From NCBI RefSeq assembly GCF_006716085.1, contig NZ_VFON01000001.1, positions 744,001 to 808,000 on the forward strand: 64,000 bases of DNA, in the 5' to 3' direction. The notes below the pieces were generated by a model, which saw only the letters and a list, made by a program, of their open reading frames with translations, searched no databases and was not told the origin of the DNA. The position numbers and the translations under genes are program-made. This DNA comes from Leucobacter komagatae. Its GTDB lineage: Bacteria > Actinomycetota > Actinomycetes > Actinomycetales > Microbacteriaceae. Below, piece by piece: positions 44,115 to 51,740 of this stretch. Each line of letters opens with the position of its first letter. Positions within the stretch are counted from its first letter, which is position 1.

Positions 44115-45890
44115 TTAGTAGTGATCCAGAATCGGTTGCGTGTGGATCTTTCCGTCGCGGATAGTGACCATCAGCTCTCGTGATGCTTCTCGTGCGAGCG
44201 CGGGAAGCAGTTCGCGTTCGATATTGCTCTGGAGGTGGCGTGCACCGAGTGCGGGGTTTCTGCGGTGGCTGGCGAGCCACGACGGGACCTCTGGCGCGTA
44301 CTCGAGTCGCCATCCGCTGCCGGTGAGGCGGCCGCTCAGGCGGGCGAGTTCGTCGTGCGCGAGTTGCTGGATCGCGCTCTCGCTGAGGGGGTCGAAGCAG
44401 ATCGTCTCGGTGATCCTGCCGAGCAGCTCCGGAGGAAGCACTCGTTCGATTTCTTTGAGTTGCCGGCTGCTGTCGAATGTGTGTGTGGAGCCGAACCCGG
44501 TGCCCGGTTTTGCTCCTTCCCTGACGCCGAGGTTCGACGTCATGATGATGATGGTCTCGGCGAACGAGGCGGTGTTGCCCCAACCGTCGGTGAGGCGGCC
44601 TTCATCGAAGATCTGGAGAAACAGCGGCCAGACCAGTGGGTGAGATTTCTCGAACTCATCGAGCAGGAGCACGGTACGAGGTTGCTGGATGATCCTCGTG
44701 GTGAGGAGACCTTCAGTGCTGCTCTTCTTCCAGATCCGGTGCCCGCCGATGAGTTTCATGACTGAGTCTTCGTGCGTGCTGTACTCGCTCATGTCGAGAC
44801 GGATGAGTGCCTCGTCAGCGCCGTACACGGTTCGTGCGAGCTGTTTCGCAGCCTCGGTCTTGCCGACTCCGGATGGGCCAGCGAACAAGAACACCCCGTG
44901 GGGGCGCTCTGGTCGTAGCGTGAGGCCGGACAGTGCCGGGGCGACCCTAACGGCGACCGTGTGGATTGCGGCGTCTTGCCCTCTGACGACTTCGGTGAGC
45001 CGGTCACGCAGCTCGGTCGCGGTTTTCGCGGCGGGGAGAGCAGCGAGCGCGAGGTGGTCTGGTTTCAGCTGCACTCGGGTGGTTCGCTGCTCGATCTGTG
45101 CGCGTGCGATCGCGGTGTCGATCCGCTCTAACGCGAGCCGCGGGTGTACGTAGGCATCTGTCGGCGTTGGCGGTGTGAGTGCGTGCTCGATGACGGCGGG
45201 GGTGATCTCCGTGTTGATGTGGGCGAGCTGTGGCAGCGCGAGTGATTCGGTGGCAACGATCCTTGTCAGCGCCTCGTTTGGGAGGGGCTCGAGTTGTACG
45301 CGATGCAGCTTTGAGATGCGCACGGGTTCAGCTTCGGCCAGTTCGGCGTATTTGCGTTCGTCGTACACCAGGATGCTGCGGAGGCCGTACTCGTTCGCGT
45401 AGCTGGTGAGCAGGCTGATGACACCCAAATGTCTCGTGTCCGTGTGCATGTCGGAACGGAGGTCGATGTTATCGACCACGAGCACTGCCGAGTCGGCAAG
45501 GCCTTCTGCGTGCAACACGTCGATCATGTCGGCGAGCTCGGTCGCAGAATCACCACCGGGCAGTTCCGCAACGCGCAAACGAAGGGTGGAGTGTGCTGCG
45601 TGCACGACTGCAGCGACTTCAGCAAGAAATGCGGTGCGACCGACACCGGGTCTTCCAGTGACGGCGACGACCTGGGGTTTCGTGCGGAGCAGTTGAGCAG
45701 CGGTTTCGTGAGCGAGGTCTGGGCGATGGAACTGGTAGCTGGGTGCGAGCAGACGTGTGTTCGATGCTGACTCCACGGTGCGGGTGTTGCGCAGGGCTTC
45801 GTAGCCGGTAGACCGTGAGTGTGTGGTGTTGTCAAAGAGTTCGAACTCGTCGACGCTCGTGTTCATTGCATTAGTGATTGTGGTGGGCAT
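44115..45890 (-). CDS. Divergent ClpB/ClpA-like AAA+ protein
   Basis: A 591-aa protein with two AAA+ modules. D1 is degenerate: Walker A is GRPGVGRT (residues 79-86) with Arg85 in place of Lys, and Walker B ends VVDNID rather than DE. D2 looks active: Walker A GPSGVGKT (338-345), Walker B LLLDEFEKSH, sensor 1 MTSNLG, arginine in PPELLGRITE and the sensor-2 GAR of the ClpB small domain. The pore loop that reads GAPPGYVGYEEGG in ClpB is GGHRIWKKSSTEG here, same length, with Trp for Tyr and two Lys. Clp N-domain and M-domain are absent. ATG 45890 has GGAGG ahead. Its role in the element is unknown. Confidence 0.82.
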   Translation of the reverse strand: MPTTITNAMNTSVDEFELFDNTTHSRSTGYEALRNTRTVESASNTRLLAPSYQFHRPDLAHETAAQLLRTKPQVVAVTGRPGVGRTAFLAEVAAVVHAAHSTLRLRVAELPGGDSATELADMIDVLHAEGLADSAVLVVDNIDLRSDMHTDTRHLGVISLLTSYANEYGLRSILVYDERKYAELAEAEPVRISKLHRVQLEPLPNEALTRIVATESLALPQLAHINTEITPAVIEHALTPPTPTDAYVHPRLALERIDTAIARAQIEQRTTRVQLKPDHLALAALPAAKTATELRDRLTEVVRGQDAAIHTVAVRVAPALSGLTLRPERPHGVFLFAGPSGVGKTEAAKQLARTVYGADEALIRLDMSEYSTHEDSVMKLIGGHRIWKKSSTEGLLTTRIIQQPRTVLLLDEFEKSHPLVWPLFLQIFDEGRLTDGWGNTASFAETIIIMTSNLGVREGAKPGTGFGSTHTFDSSRQLKEIERVLPPELLGRITETICFDPLSESAIQQLAHDELARLSGRLTGSGWRLEYAPEVPSWLASHRRNPALGARHLQSNIERELLPALAREASRELMVTIRDGKIHTQPILDHY

Positions 45891-46194
45891 GAGACCTCCA
45901 GAAACTGTGTATCCCGAACCCCGCATGCAGCCTCGTGTCCAGAGAGCTACAGGGAAGGTGCTGATATCGAGGGTGGTCAGAATACAGGCGGAAGACGGGC
46001 CGAGAGCTACAGATAACGAGATACCTGCCAAGTGCGCGAGAAGCTAGGGCCCCAAGCAAAATCACATCGTGAAGCCGGATGTGAAGTCGGTGCGCGGGAG
46101 CCCAACAACCGTGTCAAATCAGCGCAATTCGTTTCCGGGCTATCGACGTGTCGCGGTAAGGGAAGATACCGGTTGGCATCCTCATGTTCCTCCC

Positions 46195-46213
46195 GTGACG
46201 CCTGTGGCGTCAC
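46195..46213. other. GTGACGCC-tgt-GGCGTCAC hairpin between two minus-strand genes
   Basis: A perfect 8-bp stem with a 3-nt loop lies in the region between the membrane coiled-coil gene (ending 46348) and the ClpB-like gene (starting 45890). The 46031-46290 stretch otherwise shows no gene; it presumably holds the promoter of the ClpB-like gene. Confidence 0.4.
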
Positions 46214-46291
46214 AGCCTTTCGCGACTGTTTGTCGTGTGAGACAGCGCCGGCAGTGCACGAAGCGACTTCTCGCACCGGGTGCAACGAAAA

Positions 46292-46317
46292 CCCCCGAGG
46301 GCTCTCTCCCTCGGGGG
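46292..46317 (-). terminator. Rho-independent terminator of the membrane coiled-coil gene
   Basis: CCCCCGAGGG and CCCTCGGGGG form a perfect 10-bp stem with a 6-nt loop. On the minus strand it is followed by TTTTCG. It lies 30 bp past the gene ending at 46348. Confidence 0.9.
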
Positions 46318-46347
46318 TCATCGTCGCTGTTGCGGGGTGTTCTGGGT

Positions 46348-47211
46348 TTAGGAGCAACCCTCTCCGTTCGGAGACTGGGACATGCCCGGAGGGCATCCGC
46401 CACCACCGTTCGGGGGCACGATCATGGTCCCACCGCCACCGCCGTTTCCGGGGTTGTAGTAGCCGTCGTCGTAGCCGTCGTCGTAGCTGTTGTCCCAGCT
46501 TTCCTGCTCGGCCTGGCGAGCGGCCTCTTCGGTCGCGGCCTGCTCTGCGGCGATGCGTGCGGCTTCTGCTGCTGCAGCCTCCTCGGCAGCCTTCTTCTCA
46601 GCCGCGAGGCGTGCAGCCTCGTCAGCCTGGAAGAGAGCGAAGTCCTCGGTGAGTGCAGTGGATGCAGAGTCGAGCTTCTTCGCGGCGTCGGTCACGGCTG
46701 TGACCTGTGCGTCGATCGCTGTGACGTCCTCGCGGGTCTCGCAGGTGTCGGCGAGGGCCTTCTCGGCCTTGGTGAGCTCCGCCTTGGCGTCGGTGACATC
46801 GCCCACGAAGTCAGCGCCGCTCTGGCGGGCGGGCACAGCCTTGACCTCGGGCTTGTCACCCTCTGCCTTCTGCGCCTTCACCTCTTCGACGGCCTTGCGG
46901 TCGGCGTACTTGGTGCTGGTGCCCGCGCTTTCGGGGAGCGTGGTGTCCTCAACAGCCGCGAGCGCCGCGTCCGCGCCCTGCTGGGCGGTCTTCGCGGTCG
47001 TGCGGGCCTGGGTTGCGCTCTCAGTCGCCACGACGCATAGACGCTCGGTCTCGGCGTTGCTGTTGCTCACTGCAACGGCGGATGCGATGCCGCCGCCGAG
47101 CACGAGCGCGACAGCAGCCGCGATCGCGAAGATCTTCTTCTTGCTCTTCTTCGCGCCGGCGCCCTTCGGGGCGTCGACGGCATTGATGCTCTTGTCAGCT
47201 ATGGCCGCCAC
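46348..47211 (-). CDS. Membrane-anchored coiled-coil protein
   Basis: A 287-aa protein: a short cytoplasmic lysine-rich N-terminus (KGAGAKKSKKK), one membrane helix (IFAIAAAVALVLGGGIASAVAV), then an external, mostly helical region with long Ala/Glu/Lys coiled coil (about 190-240). The tail is rich in Gly, Asn and Tyr (DDGYDDGYYNPGNGGGGG) and ends in CPPGMSQSPNGEGCS, whose two Cys could form a disulfide. No enzymatic motif is visible. The annotated GTG (47211) overlaps the only good ribosome site (AAGGAGG); that site is better spaced for an ATA codon at 47202. It is downstream of a lipoprotein gene in the same direction, so both may act at the cell surface. Confidence 0.65.
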   Translation of the reverse strand: MAAIADKSINAVDAPKGAGAKKSKKKIFAIAAAVALVLGGGIASAVAVSNSNAETERLCVVATESATQARTTAKTAQQGADAALAAVEDTTLPESAGTSTKYADRKAVEEVKAQKAEGDKPEVKAVPARQSGADFVGDVTDAKAELTKAEKALADTCETREDVTAIDAQVTAVTDAAKKLDSASTALTEDFALFQADEAARLAAEKKAAEEAAAAEAARIAAEQAATEEAARQAEQESWDNSYDDGYDDGYYNPGNGGGGGTMIVPPNGGGGCPPGMSQSPNGEGCS

Positions 47212-47250
47212 CTCCTTCGTTGTCTGTGATGTTCTTGTGTCTTGCTGGGG

Positions 47251-47859
47251 CTACTCAGCCCAGCAAGTGGCCCAGAGTCCGGAACCGGCCTGTTGAGCGA
47301 TGCTCTGGTCTTCGGCGTACTGTCCGCCGGTGTCCTTGGCCCAGCCCGCGCGCACGAGCACGGGGCCGTAGCCGTAGTCGCCCATCGCGATCTTCGCGAC
47401 GTGCTGGTCTTCAGTGTTGACGGTGTCGGCACCCTCCACGTAGGAGACGCGCCACTCGTGGACCTGCGGAGCGAGTTCTTCGATCTTCGCGGCCGCGCCT
47501 GCGCGGGCCTCGTCGAAGCCACACTCACCGGCCGCGGGGCCTTCGACGCCCCAGGGGACGACGATAACGCCGTTCTGAGCAGGGTGCCCGCCGGACCATG
47601 CGGTCAGGCTCACCCCGACGGACGTGCCGTCGGCGATCGGGTTGGCGGGGTCGGTCAGCTCCGCGGTCCAGTCGTCTGCAGGACCCTCGGGGATCCACGC
47701 CTCGGGGGCGGGCTCCTGGGTCTGCGTCTGCGTCTGCTCGGGTGCGACGGTCTCGTTGGGGGTCTTGGTGTTCTCGGTGGCGCAGCCGGTGAGGGCCGCG
47801 AGCAGGGCGATCGCAGTGGCGACGGTCGCGATGGTCTTTTTCTTCGTTGGTACCAACAT
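47251..47859 (-). CDS. Lipoprotein with thermonuclease (SNase)-like domain
   Basis: A 202-aa lipoprotein: signal peptide (TIATVATAIALLAALTGC) with lipobox LTGC, a Thr/Gln/Pro-rich linker, then a domain whose C-terminal half (VNTEDQHVAKIAMGDYGYGPVLVRAGWA, then AEDQSIAQQAGSGLWATCW) has the pattern of staphylococcal-nuclease-like folds. The catalytic Arg/Glu set of active SNases is not clearly present, so it may be inactive. It is divergent from the Xre regulator and upstream of the coiled-coil gene. Confidence 0.65.
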   Translation of the reverse strand: MLVPTKKKTIATVATAIALLAALTGCATENTKTPNETVAPEQTQTQTQEPAPEAWIPEGPADDWTAELTDPANPIADGTSVGVSLTAWSGGHPAQNGVIVVPWGVEGPAAGECGFDEARAGAAAKIEELAPQVHEWRVSYVEGADTVNTEDQHVAKIAMGDYGYGPVLVRAGWAKDTGGQYAEDQSIAQQAGSGLWATCWAE

Positions 47860-48002
47860 GGCGTGGCCTCTTTCCTGTTCTTGTGTGAAGTCGCCTGCAG
47901 TGCGGGCCGTTCGGGGCTGGAGTCTTCCGGCGCGGGCGTGGCGCTCGGGCGGGGGTTCCCGTCTCTGCTGACGGGCGTCGTTCCCGCTCGTCTATCAGCA
48001 GA

Positions 48003-48019
48003 TCCTATTGGAAATAGGA
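48003..48019. promoter_or_regulatory. TCCTATT-GGA-AATAGGA operator-like palindrome
   Basis: A perfect 7-bp inverted repeat with 3-bp spacer lies in the region between the divergent lipoprotein and Xre genes. A second, looser repeat (GGAACGT at 48017 and ACGTTCC at 48043) overlaps it, enclosing CCGT..ACGG. The adjacent Xre protein is the obvious candidate to bind here. Confidence 0.5.
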
Positions 48020-48067
48020 ACGTATCCGTACCTGGCACGGTCACGTTCCTGTCGAAAATGTTGAAGG

Positions 48068-48358
48068 GTGGGAAAAACACTGAGGGGCCGGCTTGGCGAG
48101 GGGCTCCGTGCGCAACGGAACCATTGGGGCCTTACGCAGGAGCAGCTTGCCGAAAGGATCGGCGTGACCCCCCGTTATCTCGCGGCACTTGAGCGGGGCG
48201 AGCGGAATGTGACGTTAGACACCTTCGACGAGTACGCCGGCTTCTTGGGGCTCGACGCGGGCGCTCTGCTCTCTGGAGAGGTCCATGACGAGCTACCCGC
48301 TGTGCGAGTCAGGCCTGACGATGCAAACCCGAAGGGCCGGCGCGGCAGTAGACAGTAG
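48068..48358 (+). CDS. Xre family HTH regulator
   Basis: A 96-aa protein with a complete Xre/Cro-type helix-turn-helix (LGEGLRAQRNHWGLTQEQLAERIGVTPRYLAALERGERNVTLDTFDEYAGFLGLDAGALL) followed by a short polar tail. GTG at 48068 directly follows GAAGG; the spacing is very short, so the start is somewhat uncertain. It probably regulates itself and the divergent lipoprotein operon through the palindrome at 48003. Confidence 0.82.
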   Translation: MGKTLRGRLGEGLRAQRNHWGLTQEQLAERIGVTPRYLAALERGERNVTLDTFDEYAGFLGLDAGALLSGEVHDELPAVRVRPDDANPKGRRGSRQ

Positions 48359-48392
48359 AGGTTTGCAGCCATCGCACCTGCTGTGATGACTG

Positions 48393-48433
48393 CAAGCAGA
48401 GCCCCCTGTGGCTAGCCTCGGGGTCTCTGCTTG
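48393..48433. terminator. Bidirectional terminator between convergent genes
   Basis: CAAGCAGAG and CTCTGCTTG, with CCCC/GGGG inside, form a long stem. It lies between the Xre gene and the minus-strand gene ending at 48441. Confidence 0.75.
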
Positions 48434-48440
48434 TCTGCTT

Positions 48441-48722
48441 CTATGCCGCGGGGAACCGCGACACGAAGTCATTGACGTGGATCTTCAACATCCGCGCTAC
48501 CTCCCTGTCGCTATGCCCTGTCGCGCGGGCTTCGCTTACCACTGCCTTCCTGCAGGCGTGCACCTGGGCCTGGACGGCCGCCAGGAGGCGCAGCAGGTCC
48601 TCGACGGACACAGAGAGGTGCGCAGCCCTCTCGGCTGCGGAGAGGAGCTCCTGGAGCTCGTACTGCCTGAGGGAGGCGCACTCCTCCTGCACGATGAGCT
48701 CGTGCTCAAGCAGCGCGGTCAT
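48441..48722 (-). CDS. Small helical protein, possibly DNA-binding
   Basis: A 93-aa protein: mostly helical, with LLEHELIVQEECASLRQYELQELLSAAERAAHLSVSVEDLLRLLAAVQAQVHACRKAVV, and a C-terminal segment ATGHSDREVARMLKIHVNDFVSRF that has the spacing of a helix-turn-helix. The ATG overlaps the stop of the upstream 62-aa gene (ATGA). Third gene of the ardA operon. Function unknown. Confidence 0.65.
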   Translation of the reverse strand: MTALLEHELIVQEECASLRQYELQELLSAAERAAHLSVSVEDLLRLLAAVQAQVHACRKAVVSEARATGHSDREVARMLKIHVNDFVSRFPAA

Positions 48723-48907
48723 CGTTGCGCTGCCTCTGCGGTGCTGACCACGGTCTCCATGGCGCAGGCGCCGTGCTCGGGGCAGACCCTCACCCTGTAC
48801 GCGCCGAGGTCCGGGAAGAACAGCAGTTCCCTCGTGCAGAGCTGGGGCGGGTCGCAGTCGAGGCAGAAGCGCTGCCACTTCTCATCGGCGATCTCATTGG
48901 CAGACAT
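48719..48907 (-). CDS. Small Cys-rich (zinc-ribbon-like) protein
   Basis: A 62-aa protein, MSANEIADEKWQRF, then CLDCDPPQLC and VCPEHGAC. The paired cysteines (CxxC ... C ... CPxH) suggest a zinc site. ATG 48907 is 3 bp after the ardA stop, with AGGAG 10 nt ahead inside the end of ardA. It overlaps the next gene by 4 bp, which supports both as real. Function unknown. Confidence 0.6.
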   Translation of the reverse strand: MSANEIADEKWQRFCLDCDPPQLCTRELLFFPDLGAYRVRVCPEHGACAMETVVSTAEAAQR

Positions 48908-48910
48908 GGC

Positions 48911-49507
48911 TCAGCAGCTCCTGAACACGTACACGCCGGATGCCGGAGCCTGAGCGTCCAGCACAGCGTAGTCGTGCACCAGCTCGCGGGCGTGGCTCTT
49001 CCAGTCGAAGTGCTGCGCGACCTCCTCGGGAACGCCCTGCAGCATCCCCGTGCTGTCGACGAGATCAGCCGCGTACTCCTCGAAGGAGTCCCAGTTGCCG
49101 CAGTAGCGGTCGTGGAAATCACCGAGGGCAGGCACGTCGCTCCTGCCGTCGCCCTCGGCGACGTAGTCGCCGCTCGCGACCCAGGCCCGCAGGGCCGGGC
49201 GCAGGTGCTCGTCCACGGCGAACAGAGCCTCGGCCTGCTGCTGGGCCTCGTGGGGGCTCATCTCGCGGTCGACGAGCATGTATTCCGTGTCGTAGCACCA
49301 GAGCTCCTCGCAGCCGGCAGGGCTCAGGCCCGTGCCTCTGTGCAGCTCGGCGACGGTGACTGTGCTTGCTTCTGCGGCGTCGTACCAGTCACCGACCAGG
49401 TAACCGGCGTTGTAGTGCGCCATGCAGCCGAGCCAGACGCTCGGCGTCTGGGCTGTGTTGCCGGGTGTAGCAGCAGAGGTAGAAGTAGAAGAAACAGTAG
49501 TAACCAT
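48911..49507 (-). CDS. ardA: Antirestriction protein ArdA
   Basis: A 198-aa acidic protein with the ArdA layout: VWLGCMAHYNAGYLVGDWYDAAE at the N-terminus, CEELWCYDTEYML, FHDRYCGNWDSFEEYAADLVDSTG and the C-terminal YVFRS. ArdA mimics DNA and blocks type I restriction enzymes, letting conjugative elements enter restricting hosts. Start ATG 49507 has GGAGG ahead. It heads a three-gene operon. It lies 2.2 kb from a type I restriction-modification system on the same element. Confidence 0.92.
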   Translation of the reverse strand: MVTTVSSTSTSAATPGNTAQTPSVWLGCMAHYNAGYLVGDWYDAAEASTVTVAELHRGTGLSPAGCEELWCYDTEYMLVDREMSPHEAQQQAEALFAVDEHLRPALRAWVASGDYVAEGDGRSDVPALGDFHDRYCGNWDSFEEYAADLVDSTGMLQGVPEEVAQHFDWKSHARELVHDYAVLDAQAPASGVYVFRSC

Positions 49508-50344
49508 GGGAGCGTCCTCCGGTCTCGTGCGCGAGCAGCGGCGGAAGTGCCCTGCTCGTCCAGAGAGCTCCCGGCCCCGCGTGCGCGGGGCGGCCCCGCG
49601 TGGTGTGCTGCTCCGCAGAGGAACAGAAGAGGTAACGATCCAGTAACGATAGAGACCAGCGACGGAGTGTTCACATCTCTGTCACATTTTTGCTTACTAG
49701 ACTTTAGCTTCACTACTCGATACCCGGGACGGGCATCATGACGATCACGAGCTGTTTTTGCAGAGGTTACTCCGGCTCGTGGTGGCAGTGCAGAGCACTG
49801 CCCGGGAAATCACTTGAGAGAGAGATCCTGCTGAGGCAGAGGAGCTAAAGTCTAGTTCCTTCAGAAGCTGTCATAGGTGGTCGCCGGAAGCGGCCAGCTG
49901 AAGCCCTACCCCGACGCCGCAAGCGTCGGATCGGGTGGACGAGTCGCCGCGCAGCATGCGCGAGCGCGAGATGCACAGAGCGCGGCACGGACGCCGCGCG
50001 GGAAGTACAGCACGCGCACACGCGTGCGACAGGCACCTGGCTGCGGTGATCGCAGCCAGGTAGCAGAGCAGAGAGCTGCGCACGGCACGAGGTGCCCTGC
50101 GTGGGCCGGCAACTCTGCCGACCCGAGAAGCTGGTGAGACAGGTGAGAAGCGCCTGCCTCTGCGAGCCCGGCGCCCCTGGCGGAGCCTGCGAAGCGAGCG
50201 CTGTGACGAGCACAGCGAGCAGCAGAGCTTGGCACGGCATGACGCCGCGCCCGGAAAAGCATGTGAGACGGGTGAGATGCACTCGTCCAGACGAGCGCGA
50301 AGCAATGAGTGCTGCGCGCAGCAAATCGAGAAGAGGAAATGAAC
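49508..50344. other. Non-coding segment with hairpins and repeats
   Basis: No convincing gene. At 49573-49600 two GGCCCCGCG copies flank CGCGGGGC, giving two mutually exclusive stems ahead of ardA. A 10-bp stem with a GTGAT loop (CCTGGCTGCG/CGCAGCCAGG) lies at 50036-50060 and CGCTGTG-acgag-CACAGCG at 50199-50217. GTGAGACRGGTGAGA is repeated at 50134 and 50263. The ardA promoter and perhaps a structured RNA or transfer origin are here. Confidence 0.5.
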
Positions 50345-50701
50345 ATGACTATTACGAACAAGCAGCTGAACCTCGCATTCGACAACATGAAGATTCGCAA
50401 GGATCCGACGGGCAAGATGCCGCTGATCGTTGTGGTGCCTCGCGACGCGATCCCGATGGACACGCCCGGAACGATCACGATCGCAGAGGCCGGAGCAAAG
50501 GCCATGCGGAAGGGCGTGGAACAACACCTCGCTGAGCTCGACGATGCCGAAGCATGGGGCGACCCCAGCGCGATCAACGAAGCGATGAGCGCCGCCTCCG
50601 AGGCGCTGGAGATGTGGCTCGCGATCGAGCTCTCCTTCGCAGGAGTGCTACTGAAGCACGGCAAGAAGCTCAAGGGCCGCTCGATGATCGCGGTGAAGTA
50701 G
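50345..50701 (+). CDS. Hypothetical protein
   Basis: A 118-aa protein I do not recognise. The ATG at 50345, 8 nt after GAGG, is preferred over one 6 bp upstream that touches the ribosome site. The N-terminal half (FDNMKIRKDPTGKMPLIVVVPRDAIPMDTPGTITIAEAGAKAMRKGVEQHLAELDDAEAWGD) is mixed; the C-terminal half is helical (INEAMSAASEALEMWLAIELSFAGVLLKHGKK). A strong terminator follows. Confidence 0.65.
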   Translation: MTITNKQLNLAFDNMKIRKDPTGKMPLIVVVPRDAIPMDTPGTITIAEAGAKAMRKGVEQHLAELDDAEAWGDPSAINEAMSAASEALEMWLAIELSFAGVLLKHGKKLKGRSMIAVK

Positions 50702-50725
50702 CGCGCGCCAGAGAGCAAAGACAAC

Positions 50726-50787
50726 CGGGGGCGGCGCAGGACGCCGCCCCCGACGAGAGAACACAGCCTCGGCGAAAGTCGCCGAGG
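50726..50787 (+). terminator. Two strong hairpins in tandem
   Basis: CGGGGGCGGCG/CGCCGCCCCCG (50726-50752, 5-nt loop) is followed by CCTCGGCG-aaagt-CGCCGAGG (50767-50787). They separate two hypothetical genes. No T-runs; the second could instead be a leader hairpin of the next gene. Confidence 0.65.
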
Positions 50788-50831
50788 CCCCCCTCGCGCA
50801 AGAGCGCAAAGAATCAGAACGGAGCAAGACC

Positions 50832-51545
50832 ATGATGAAGACAGCAGCGATGACACAGGCTGAGCAGGCGCAACTCGATGCAGTACTGCGAGCAATCCAG
50901 ACGATGAGCGACAAGCACCACGAGTTCGAGGCGGCGATGCGCGCTGGCGACGAGCAGGCGGTGCGCGCTGCGGTGCAGGCCTGCACCGCAGCGTCCCGGG
51001 CTTGGATCCAGACCCCGTCCGACTTCGAGGACGGCTCGCCCGCGGATGTGGCAAGGTACGCAGCACTGGACGAGCTCGACGCACTCGCGAAGGCACCGAT
51101 CCCGTGGGACCCTGAAGACCGTGGCGCGACGGTGCTGGCGGCCGAGGTCGCCGAGATCGCCGCCGCGAGCGATGCCATGGGGGCAGCGTACGAGCTGGTC
51201 GCGGAGATCGACGAGGAGCTGGAGTACCTGGAGGGGACGATCGAGCTACTCAAGGACATGCTGGGGCTCCTCGATGACGAAGATGGGGACTGCGAGTGCG
51301 AGGACTGCATTCGTGAGCCCGACGAGCTGGATGAGGAAACGCGTGCCGAGTACGAGGCACGCCTCGCCCGCGACGAGCGCCGGTTCGTGGAGCTCACCAT
51401 GGAGCGCGCAGCGAAGCTTGGAGCGGGCGGAGAGGACCCGCTGGGCTACTGGGGTTTGCTCGCGAAGCACGGGTTGATGATCCCTGAGTGGCACGCGATC
51501 CACAGCTACCAGCAGCGGATGCAGCAGCCGCCGGCAGTGGTCTGA
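50832..51545 (+). CDS. Hypothetical acidic helical protein
   Basis: A 237-aa, strongly acidic, predicted helical protein (AQLDAVLRAIQTMSDKHHEFEAAMRAGDEQAVRAAVQACTAASRAWIQ.., LVAEIDEELEYLEGTIELLKDMLGLLDDEDGD). It has a small Cys cluster, CECEDC, at about residue 155. No known family was recognised. Strong acidity leaves open a DNA-mimic role like ArdA, but this is only inference. A terminator follows directly. Confidence 0.6.
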   Translation: MMKTAAMTQAEQAQLDAVLRAIQTMSDKHHEFEAAMRAGDEQAVRAAVQACTAASRAWIQTPSDFEDGSPADVARYAALDELDALAKAPIPWDPEDRGATVLAAEVAEIAAASDAMGAAYELVAEIDEELEYLEGTIELLKDMLGLLDDEDGDCECEDCIREPDELDEETRAEYEARLARDERRFVELTMERAAKLGAGGEDPLGYWGLLAKHGLMIPEWHAIHSYQQRMQQPPAVV

Positions 51546-51551
51546 GAGACA

Positions 51552-51582
51552 GCGGGCAGGGAGCAAGTCGCTCCCTGCCCGC
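51552..51582. terminator. Perfect 13-bp hairpin before the restriction operon
   Basis: GCGGGCAGGGAGC and GCTCCCTGCCCGC enclose a 5-nt loop 7 bp after the hypothetical gene. The stretch from here to 51740 holds the promoter region of hsdM and no gene. Confidence 0.75.
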
Positions 51583-51740
51583 TGCGTTGACTCTCGGATG
51601 ATCTGAGACCCACGACCCGGGTCATCGCCAGCGCAGTTCGGGCGCTTCGTTTAGCAGTGTCGTAGGCCCTCGATAGGATCGCTCCTAACACCTGATACTT
51701 CATCTGGAAGCGCGATCGCGCGCGAAGGAGCTAACAAAAT

